5,864 nucleotides of DNA. Source: Fusobacteriota bacterium (lineage in GTDB: Bacteria; Fusobacteriota; Fusobacteriia; Fusobacteriales; Fusobacteriaceae). Below are positions 1 to 5,430 of the stretch, piece after piece; position 1 is the stretch's first letter; the number at the start of each line of letters is the position of its first letter. Position numbers and translations under genes: made by a program. Location: positions 1 through 5,864 of the forward strand of contig JAEWEF010000075.1 in the NCBI GenBank assembly GCA_023389595.1, read 5' to 3'. The notes beneath the pieces are model-generated. The model was given only the letters and a program-made list of their open reading frames with translations. It was not told where the DNA came from and did not search any database.

Positions 1-95
1 AAACAACTTTATTTTTATAATGTATAACAACAAAAATAATAAACATAAATTTTCTTTAAAAAATAAAGATGAAAAAATTACTAAATTAAAATATA

Positions 96-124
96 TTGAC
101 ACAAACATAAAAATATTATATAAT
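96..124 (+). promoter_or_regulatory. Consensus sigma-70/sigma-A promoter for rpmH
   Basis: The -35 box TTGACA lies at 96-101 and the -10 box TATAAT at 119-124, both exact consensus matches separated by the optimal 17 bp. Transcription would start near 131, giving a leader of roughly 33 nt before the rpmH start codon. The surrounding sequence is very AT-rich, which should help UP-element contact and melting. This is the only convincing promoter I see in the window. It probably drives rpmH strongly and, by read-through of the terminator at 297-329, the genes downstream. The boxes are seen directly; the strength and the downstream reach are inferred. Confidence 0.9.
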
Positions 125-150
125 TCTATGGCAAATTTAAGAAGTTTTTT

Positions 151-157
151 GGAGGTG
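151..157 (+). promoter_or_regulatory. Strong Shine-Dalgarno site that fixes the TTG start of rpmH
   Basis: GGAGGTG is a near-perfect complement of the 16S rRNA 3' end. It sits 6 nt before the TTG at 164-166. No in-frame ATG or GTG gives a full-length L34 N-terminus, so this site decides the start. Confidence 0.85.
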
Positions 158-163
158 AAATAA

Positions 164-298
164 TTGAAAAGAACATTCCAACCTAATCAAAGAAAAAGAA
201 AAAAAGACCATGGATTTAGATCGAGAATGGCTACTAAAAACGGGAGAAAAGTATTAAAAAGAAGAAGAATTAGAGGAAGACAAAAATTATCAGCATAA
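164..298 (+). CDS. rpmH: Large ribosomal subunit protein L34 (bL34)
   Basis: This gene encodes a 44-residue, extremely basic protein of the usual bL34 length. bL34 binds 23S rRNA in the large ribosomal subunit. The family pattern is clear: KRTFQPNQRKRKK at residues 2-14, HGFRSRM at 16-22, the NGRKVLKRRR core at 26-35 and the terminal GRQKLSA at 38-44. The start is TTG, chosen because of the GGAGGTG site 6 nt upstream and because the encoded protein then begins exactly where L34 begins. The gene is too short for many ORF callers. It is the first gene of the run, transcribed from the consensus promoter at 96-124 and followed at once by an intrinsic terminator, which suggests that most transcripts end here and that L34 mRNA is more abundant than that of the genes beyond. 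The rpmH-rnpA adjacency is nearly universal in bacteria. Confidence 0.97.
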   Translation: MKRTFQPNQRKRKKDHGFRSRMATKNGRKVLKRRRIRGRQKLSA

Positions 299-329
299 AA
301 ACCCGGTGTAAGTAAACACTGGGTTTTTT
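297..329 (+). terminator. Intrinsic terminator/attenuator between rpmH and rnpA
   Basis: A 13-bp stem pairs 297-309 with 316-328 around a 6-nt loop (310-315). All pairs are Watson-Crick except one G-T wobble (305 with 320). The GC-rich core is CCCGGTG against CACTGGG, and the descending arm runs into six T residues (324-329), so this is a canonical Rho-independent terminator. The 5' A residues that pair with the T tract include the last two bases of the rpmH stop codon. No promoter is visible in the 23 bp between the T tract and rnpA, so the terminator probably works partially, letting some polymerase through to rnpA and beyond. Confidence 0.88.
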
Positions 330-352
330 AAAAACTAAAAAATGGAGATTTT

Positions 353-691
353 ATGAATACTATTAAAAAAAATGGAGAATTTCAAGATGTGTATAACAAT
401 GGTAAAAAATCTTACGGAAAATATTCTCTTATTTTTTTTAAAAAGTTAGATGAAAATTTTAAAAATAGCTATGGATTCGTTGCGAGTAAAAAAGTTGGTA
501 ATGCGGTTACCAGAAATAGAATTAAAAGATTATTTAGAGAATATGCAAGACTTAATGAAAATAAAATAAAAACTTCTTATAAAATAATATTTGTAGCTAA
601 AAAAATAGTAGAAAAAGACATTAAATATCAAGAAGTAGAAAAAGATCTTGATAGAGTTTTTAAAATTGCTAAACTTGTAAATAAGGAATAA
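353..691 (+). CDS. rnpA: Ribonuclease P protein component
   Basis: RnpA is the small basic protein subunit of RNase P. It binds the catalytic RNA and the 5' leader of precursor tRNA, assisting removal of the leader. The product has 112 residues, a normal length for the family. The diagnostic RNR motif is intact: SKKVGNAVTRNRIKRLFRE at 45-63, with R54-N55-R56 at the centre. Before it comes the central-cleft strand region (about 24-42) and after it a basic C-terminal helix. The ATG at 353 is preceded by GGAG at 344-347, 5 nt away. The gene lies behind the rpmH terminator and 2 bp before yidD, whose ribosome binding site lies within its last codons. The rpmH-rnpA order and the motif make the assignment secure. 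Confidence 0.96.
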   Translation: MNTIKKNGEFQDVYNNGKKSYGKYSLIFFKKLDENFKNSYGFVASKKVGNAVTRNRIKRLFREYARLNENKIKTSYKIIFVAKKIVEKDIKYQEVEKDLDRVFKIAKLVNKE

Positions 692-693
692 AT

Positions 694-927
694 ATGAAAA
701 AAATTTTATTATTCTTAATAAGAACGTATCAAAAATATCTATCTCCTATTTTGGGAAAAAATAAGTGTAGATTTTATCCAACATGTTCAGTTTACACTTA
801 CCAATGTATAGAAAGATTCGGTGTAATAAAAGGGAGTTATTTAGGATTTAAAAGAATAATAAAATGTCATCCGTTTCATGAAGGGGGATACGATCCTGTT
901 CCCGAAAATAAAAAAACTAGAAAATAA
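694..927 (+). CDS. yidD: Membrane protein insertion efficiency factor YidD
   Basis: YidD is a small, membrane-associated protein that in E. coli aids insertion of YidC-dependent inner-membrane proteins; its exact mechanism is not settled. The 77-residue product carries the whole family signature: an N-terminal amphipathic or hydrophobic helix (about 1-20, with YQKYLSP at 12-18), CRFYPTCSVY at 25-34, the G-x(5)-GF stretch at 47-52, and RIIKCHPFHEGGYDPVP at 54-70. The four cysteines are C25, C31, C38 and C58; three of them (25, 31, 58) lie in the family motifs. A ribosome binding site AAGGA overlaps the end of rnpA, and the intergenic gap is only 2 bp, so the two are co-transcribed and possibly translationally coupled. 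The next gene is yidC, the expected functional partner. Confidence 0.96.
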   Translation: MKKILLFLIRTYQKYLSPILGKNKCRFYPTCSVYTYQCIERFGVIKGSYLGFKRIIKCHPFHEGGYDPVPENKKTRK

Positions 928-947
928 TATAAAACTTAGGAGGATTA

Positions 948-1553
948 ATGAGATTTCTTTATAACTTTTTTGAAGTTCTATTCAGAACAATACACGGATA
1001 TGTAGGAAATTTTGGAGTTGCAATATTAATAGTTACTTTATTAGTAAGAATAATTTTATTACCTCTTACAATAAAACAAGACAAGTCAATGAAAGCAATG
1101 AAAAAATTACAACCTAAATTAGAAGAATTAAAAGTAAAATATCAATATGATAAACAGATGTTAAATATAAAAACTATGGAACTTTACAAAGAAAATAAAG
1201 TTAATCCTGCTGGCGGATGTTTGCCTATACTAATTCAACTTCCAATATTATGGGCTTTGTTTGGAGTTTTAAGAAGTGGAATTATACCTGAAGATTCTTA
1301 TTTCTTATGGATGCAACTTTCTCATCCAGATCCTTACTATATACTGCCTATACTAAACGGAGTTGTTACTTATTTACAACAAAAATTGATGGGAAGTGGA
1401 GATAATCCTCAAATGAAAAATATGATGTATATGATGCCTATACTTATGATTTTCATATCGTATAAACTTCCTGCTGGATTACAAATTTATTGGTTTGCTT
1501 CAAGTTTTATTTCTATAATACAACAATATTTTATTATGAAAAAAGGAGAATAA
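948..1553 (+). CDS. yidC: Membrane protein insertase YidC/Oxa1/SpoIIIJ family
   Basis: YidC inserts and folds membrane proteins, alone or with SecYEG. The 201-residue product is essentially the bare Oxa1 core. It has a first membrane segment at about 22-42 containing the conserved arginine of the hydrophilic groove (R34 in LLVRIILLPLTIKQ), then a cytoplasmic helical hairpin at about 45-85 (QDKSMKAMKKLQPKLEEL and the following charged stretch). The NPAGGCLPILIQLPI motif is at 86-100. Further membrane segments lie at about 93-110, 130-146, 160-174 and 176-196, with LPAGLQIYW at 174-182. There is no signal peptide or lipobox, unlike the lipoprotein YidC proteins of bacilli, and no large periplasmic domain as in E. 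coli. The short basic tail (MKKGE) ends 3 bp before jag. AGGAGG at 938-943 precedes the ATG. It appears intact. Confidence 0.96.
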   Translation: MRFLYNFFEVLFRTIHGYVGNFGVAILIVTLLVRIILLPLTIKQDKSMKAMKKLQPKLEELKVKYQYDKQMLNIKTMELYKENKVNPAGGCLPILIQLPILWALFGVLRSGIIPEDSYFLWMQLSHPDPYYILPILNGVVTYLQQKLMGSGDNPQMKNMMYMMPILMIFISYKLPAGLQIYWFASSFISIIQQYFIMKKGE

Positions 1554-1556
1554 AAT

Positions 1557-2381
1557 ATGCAACAAGTTGAGGTAAAGGCCTTAGACAGAGAATTAGCTAT
1601 AAAAAGGGCGAAAAAAATCTTAGAATTGGAAGATAAGGAATTTGTTTTTGACGTCATAGAAAAAGTTAAACCGAAAAAAAAGTTTTTTGGTCTTCTTGGT
1701 ACAGAAATGGGCGTGTATCAAGTAACTGCAACTGAAAAAGTTGAAAAAATAGAAAAATCTAAAAAAGATTTTTCTAAAAATAGAGAAGCAGATAAAAAAC
1801 ATGCAGAAAAAATTGAAAAAAAAGAAATGAATAAAAACAGATTGAAGGAAGAAATACCTAAATCTAAAAATAAAGAAGAAACGATTAAAATCAAAGAAAA
1901 AGATGAAGTTAAAAAAGAAAATATTGTAGAAATTAAAAACGAAGGCGACGTAGAAAAAATCAAAACAAAAACAAAGACTTTACTTGAACTTATGGGTCTT
2001 GACTTGGATGTAGAAATTAAAAATAAAAATGATAAAACTTATATTTTAAATTTAATAGGAAAAGATAATGCCATAATAATTGGTAAACAGGGAAAAACCC
2101 TGAACAGTTTTGAATATCTATTAAAATTTATGTTAAAAGACTACAAAATTGAAGTAGATGTTGAAAACTTTAAAGAAAAAAGAAATGATACTCTTAGAGA
2201 ATTAGCAAGAAAAATGGCTGAAAAAGCTATGAAAACTAATAGGGTTATAAGACTTAATCCTATGCCACCAAGAGAGAGAAAAATTATACATGAAATATTA
2301 AACGACTACTTTGAACTTGATACTTACAGTGAAGGAAAAGATCCGAAAAGACATATAGTTATTAAAAGAAAAAGATATTAG
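1557..2381 (+). CDS. jag: Jag/KhpB RNA-binding protein (Jag_N, KH and R3H domains)
   Basis: Jag (also KhpB or EloR) is a cytoplasmic RNA-binding protein. In streptococci and other Bacillota it works with KhpA in control of cell elongation and division, and its gene commonly follows yidC. Domains of the 274-residue product: Jag_N at about 1-56 with the typical KKFFGLLG turn at 41-48; a low-complexity Lys/Glu linker at about 57-137; a type II KH domain at about 138-203 with the GxxG loop G176-K-Q-G179; and an R3H domain at about 206-273 with the defining R241-xxx-H245. The ATG at 1557 is 3 bp after the yidC stop and has AAGGAG at 1543-1548. The family core is complete. The linker is long and highly charged and is probably disordered. 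The role in this organism is inferred from the family. Confidence 0.94.
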   Translation: MQQVEVKALDRELAIKRAKKILELEDKEFVFDVIEKVKPKKKFFGLLGTEMGVYQVTATEKVEKIEKSKKDFSKNREADKKHAEKIEKKEMNKNRLKEEIPKSKNKEETIKIKEKDEVKKENIVEIKNEGDVEKIKTKTKTLLELMGLDLDVEIKNKNDKTYILNLIGKDNAIIIGKQGKTLNSFEYLLKFMLKDYKIEVDVENFKEKRNDTLRELARKMAEKAMKTNRVIRLNPMPPRERKIIHEILNDYFELDTYSEGKDPKRHIVIKRKRY

Positions 2382-2389
2382 GAGGAGTT

Positions 2390-3760
2390 ATGCTATTAGA
2401 TACAATTGCTGCTATTTCTACACCAAGAGGTGAAGGTGGAATAGGTATAGTAAGAATTTCAGGTAGCGAAGCTCTAAATATTGTAAATAAAATTTTTAAA
2501 AGCAAAAGTGGTAAAGATGTTTTAAGTTTGAAAAATTTTAGTATAAATTATGGACATCTTTATGACAATGATAAACTTGTCGATGAAGTTTTGGTAAATA
2601 TTATGAAGGCACCAAATACTTACACAAAAGAAGATATAGTTGAAATAAATTGTCATGGTGGTTTTTTAATAACTGAACAAGTTTTAGAACTTGTTTTAAA
2701 AAATGGTGCAAGACTTGCCGAATCGGGAGAATTTACTAAAAGAGCATTTTTAAACGGAAGAATAGATTTAACTCAGGCCGAAGCTGTCATGGATATGATA
2801 CACGGTAAAACTGAAAAATCTCTAACTCTTTCACTAAATCAATTGAGGGGAGATTTAAGAGAAAAAATTATCGAAATTAAAAAATCTATTTTAGATTTAG
2901 CTGCTCACATAAATGTAGTTTTAGATTATCCCGAAGAGGGAATAGATGATCCCATACCAGAAAATTTAATTTTTCAATTACAAAAATCTTCTGATGACAT
3001 TAAAAATTTAATAAATTCCTATAAAAAAGGAAAAATTATAAAAGAAGGTATTAAAACTGCAATTATAGGAAAACCTAATGTTGGAAAATCGAGTATACTT
3101 AACGCTCTTTTGAGAGAAGAAAGGGCGATAGTTAGTCAAATTCCTGGAACAACAAGAGATATAATAGAAGAGGTAATCAATATAAATGGTATACCTCTTG
3201 TTTTAGTTGATACGGCAGGAATTAGAAATACTGATGATTTAGTTGAAAACATAGGTGTAAATAAATCTAAAGATTTATTAAAAAAAGCAGATTTAATACT
3301 TTTTGTTTTAGATGGCTCAAAAGAAATTGAAAATTATGATTTAGAGGTATATAATGAAATAGGAAACGAAAATATTATAGGAATAATAAATAAGATAGAT
3401 GTTGGAAATCAAATCGATATTTCTAAATTTAACAAAATAAAAAAATGGATAGAAATTTCAGCTACGAATAATATTGGAATAGAAAATATGGAAAATATTA
3501 TTTATAGACACATAATAGATGAAAATGTAGAGGATAGTTCGCAATCTATAATTTTGACAAACATAAGACACAAGGCCGCATTAGAAAATACTTACGAAGC
3601 ATTACAAAATATTTTTGCGACAGTTAGAGATGGTTATCCAATGGATTTAATGGCAGTAGATATAAAAGATGCCATCGATTCACTTTCACTGATAACCGGA
3701 GAAATAACAACGGAAGATTTACTTGATCATATTTTTAGTAATTTTTGTGTTGGAAAATAA
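2390..3760 (+). CDS. mnmE: tRNA uridine-5-carboxymethylaminomethyl modification GTPase MnmE
   Basis: MnmE (TrmE) acts with MnmG to install the carboxymethylaminomethyl or aminomethyl group on C5 of the wobble uridine in certain tRNAs, using GTP, a tetrahydrofolate one-carbon unit and FAD (on MnmG). The 456-residue product has the usual length and parts: the N-terminal tetrahydrofolate-binding domain (about 1-118, beginning DTIAAISTPRGEGGIGIVRISG), a helical domain, and an inserted G domain at about 220-378. The G motifs are GKPNVGKSS at 227-235 (G1), PGTTRD at 252-257 (G2 region with the K-loop context), DTAG at 274-277 (G3) and NKID at 334-337 (G4). The C-terminus ends FCVGK, with the functionally important Cys at 453; most homologues end FCIGK. 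The SD sequence GGAGGAG begins at the last base of the jag stop codon, so coupling is likely. No mnmG follows within this window. Confidence 0.97.
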   Translation: MLLDTIAAISTPRGEGGIGIVRISGSEALNIVNKIFKSKSGKDVLSLKNFSINYGHLYDNDKLVDEVLVNIMKAPNTYTKEDIVEINCHGGFLITEQVLELVLKNGARLAESGEFTKRAFLNGRIDLTQAEAVMDMIHGKTEKSLTLSLNQLRGDLREKIIEIKKSILDLAAHINVVLDYPEEGIDDPIPENLIFQLQKSSDDIKNLINSYKKGKIIKEGIKTAIIGKPNVGKSSILNALLREERAIVSQIPGTTRDIIEEVININGIPLVLVDTAGIRNTDDLVENIGVNKSKDLLKKADLILFVLDGSKEIENYDLEVYNEIGNENIIGIINKIDVGNQIDISKFNKIKKWIEISATNNIGIENMENIIYRHIIDENVEDSSQSIILTNIRHKAALENTYEALQNIFATVRDGYPMDLMAVDIKDAIDSLSLITGEITTEDLLDHIFSNFCVGK

Positions 3761-3778
3761 TTTTAATGGGAGGTCGTT

Positions 3779-4657
3779 ATGAAGAAAGTTTTTTTGAAGT
3801 TGTGTTTTGTTATTTTATGTTTATTAGCTGTTGTTTCTTGTGAAAAAGAGAAAACAAAAAAAGAATTAACTATGGGACTTGTTCCTGTTAGCAATGCAGA
3901 AAAATTGATAGAAGATGTCGATCCTCTTTACAAACTTTTATCTCAAAAAACAGATAAAGAAGTGAAAGGTTTTATAGCTACAAACTACATAGGTGTTGTT
4001 GAAGCTCTTGGTAGTGGGTCAGTCGATTTTGCACTTATACCACCTTTTGCTTATCTACTTGCAAATAAAAAACACGGCTCAGAAGCTTTGCTTACATCTA
4101 TAAATAAAGACGGAGCTCCAGGTTATTACTCAATCATACTTGCAAGAAGTGATAAAAATATAAATACTGTTGAAGATTTGAAAGGTAAAAAAATTGCCTT
4201 CGTTGATCCATCTTCAACTTCAGGGTATATTTTTCCAGCCGTAATATTAAATGATCATAATATAGATTTAGAAAAAGATATACAATATCAATTTGCAGGA
4301 GGACACGATAAGGCATTACAACTTTTACTAAATGGAGATGTTGATGCAATAGGAACATACGAAAGTATCTTCAGAAAATTTTCTAAAGAATTTCCTGATA
4401 TGAATACAAAAACTAAAGTTTTAGAAAAAAGCGATTTAATACCAGGTGTTACTCTAACAGTATCTTCAAAATTGGATAACGATACTAAAGAAAAAATTAA
4501 AAAAGCATTTTTGGAAGTTACCACAGAAAAAGAAAGTGAAAATTTACTTTACGATTTATTTGGCATAAAAGGTTTCCAAGAAGCTGATATAAATAATTAT
4601 AAAACAGTTGAAACAAAATTGGAAAGAATGGGAATAGATTTGGAAAAAATAAAATAG
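3779..4657 (+). CDS. phnD: Phosphonate/phosphite-type ABC transporter substrate-binding lipoprotein
   Basis: This is the substrate-capturing protein of an ABC importer, expected to be anchored outside the cytoplasmic membrane. The 292-residue product starts with a lipoprotein signal peptide: MKK, a hydrophobic stretch to about residue 18, and the lipobox AVVSC with the modified Cys at 21. The mature part is a PhnD-family (Phosphonate-bd) periplasmic-binding fold: TMGLVPVSNAEKL at 31-43, TNYIGVVEALGSGSVDFALIPPFAY at 68-92 and, most telling, FVDPSSTSGYIFP at 141-153, the Ser/Thr-rich loop that binds the phosphonate group in this family. GGHDKAL (174-180) and the DVDAIGTYES region (187-196) follow. 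GGGAGG at 3768-3773 precedes the ATG. It lies 18 bp after mnmE with no terminator or clear promoter between them, and 23 bp before phnC. The family also imports phosphite, hypophosphite and other ligands, so the substrate is open. Confidence 0.9.
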   Translation: MKKVFLKLCFVILCLLAVVSCEKEKTKKELTMGLVPVSNAEKLIEDVDPLYKLLSQKTDKEVKGFIATNYIGVVEALGSGSVDFALIPPFAYLLANKKHGSEALLTSINKDGAPGYYSIILARSDKNINTVEDLKGKKIAFVDPSSTSGYIFPAVILNDHNIDLEKDIQYQFAGGHDKALQLLLNGDVDAIGTYESIFRKFSKEFPDMNTKTKVLEKSDLIPGVTLTVSSKLDNDTKEKIKKAFLEVTTEKESENLLYDLFGIKGFQEADINNYKTVETKLERMGIDLEKIK

Positions 4658-4680
4658 TTTTGTAATTTGGAGAAAATTTT

Positions 4681-5430
4681 ATGGGGAATATTATAGAAAT
4701 AAATAATTTAGTGAAAAATTATGGCAACAAAGAAGTTTTAAAAAATATTTCTTTTGCTGTAAAAAAAGGAGAATTTATTTCGATAATTGGTGAAAGTGGA
4801 GCCGGTAAATCCACTCTTATTAGATGCCTAAACGGTCTTGAAGAAATAAATGGCGGCTCTATAAAATTTAATGGAATTGATATTACAAAACTAAAAGAAA
4901 AAGAAAAAAATAATTTAAAAAGTAGAATGGCATTAATATTTCAAGAATTAAATATTATTGATAATACGACTGTGATAGAAAATGTTTTGCTTTCATTTTT
5001 AAATAAAAAAAATTTTTTTCAAATTCTTTTTAATCGTTTTACCAAAGATGAATATAAAAGAGCAGAATATTGCATTGAAAAAGTTGGTCTTAGCAAACTT
5101 GCTTACACCAAAGCAAAATATTTATCTGGAGGAGAAAAACAAAGAGTGGTTATAGCCAGAGCTCTCGCTCCAAATGTAGAATTAATACTCGGCGACGAAC
5201 CCATAAGCAGTTTGGATGAAAGAAATTCGACTCAGATAATGGAAATTTTAAAAAAAATAAATATAAAAAAAGGTAAAACTATTATTTTAAATTTGCATAA
5301 TACTGAAATTGCAAAAAAATATTCTGATAGAATACTTGCGATAAGAGATGGAAATATACTATTTTTTAAAGAGAGCAAGTGGGTAACTGAAGATGACATT
5401 AGACAAGTTTATAAAAATTCACAAATTTAA
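4681..5430 (+). CDS. phnC: Phosphonate-type ABC transporter ATP-binding protein
   Basis: PhnC is the cytoplasmic ATPase that powers import through PhnE. The 249-residue product has every catalytic element: Walker A GESGAGKST at 37-45, Q-loop glutamine Q88 in ALIFQELNII, the ABC signature LSGGEKQRV at 148-156, Walker B LILGDEP at 168-174 with D172 and E173, the D-loop SSLD at 176-179, and the switch histidine H206 in LNLHNTEIAKKYSDRI. The insertion at about 106-128 (NKKNFFQILFNRFTKDEYKR) matches the extra stretch typical of PhnC and separates it from other importer ATPases. ATG at 4681 has GGAG at 4669-4672, 8 nt upstream. The small oddity is Gly at 171 where most relatives have Ala (ADEP). 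Its last 38 bp overlap phnE, and a strong hairpin starts at its stop codon. Confidence 0.92.
   Translation: MGNIIEINNLVKNYGNKEVLKNISFAVKKGEFISIIGESGAGKSTLIRCLNGLEEINGGSIKFNGIDITKLKEKEKNNLKSRMALIFQELNIIDNTTVIENVLLSFLNKKNFFQILFNRFTKDEYKRAEYCIEKVGLSKLAYTKAKYLSGGEKQRVVIARALAPNVELILGDEPISSLDERNSTQIMEILKKINIKKGKTIILNLHNTEIAKKYSDRILAIRDGNILFFKESKWVTEDDIRQVYKNSQI

Noticed and set aside
19..27. A DnaA-box-like site (TTATACATT on the - strand), considered because this gene block often lies near oriC.
   Set aside because: It matches only 7 of 9 positions of TTATNCACA, and I saw no convincing cluster of further boxes in the first 160 bases, so an origin cannot be supported from this window.
20..163. A 47-codon + strand ORF whose stop codon directly abuts the TTG of rpmH.
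   Set aside because: It has no ribosome binding site, is Asn/Lys-rich as random AT-rich DNA tends to be, and the consensus rpmH promoter lies inside it, so the rpmH transcript would not contain its start.
1620..1963. Two minus-strand ORFs (1620-1802 and 1718-1963) encoding Phe/Ser-rich peptides.
   Set aside because: They are the antisense of the Lys/Glu codons in the jag linker (AAA/GAA read as TTT/TTC), with no start signals and no family resemblance.
3554..3559. A TTGACA hexamer within mnmE, considered as a promoter for the phn genes.
   Set aside because: No acceptable -10 box lies 16-18 bp downstream; that region reads as GC-containing coding sequence.
4134..4524. Two minus-strand ORFs (4134-4358 and 4288-4524) inside phnD.
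   Set aside because: They are antisense shadows of a well-conserved, intact coding sequence and have no recognisable protein features.
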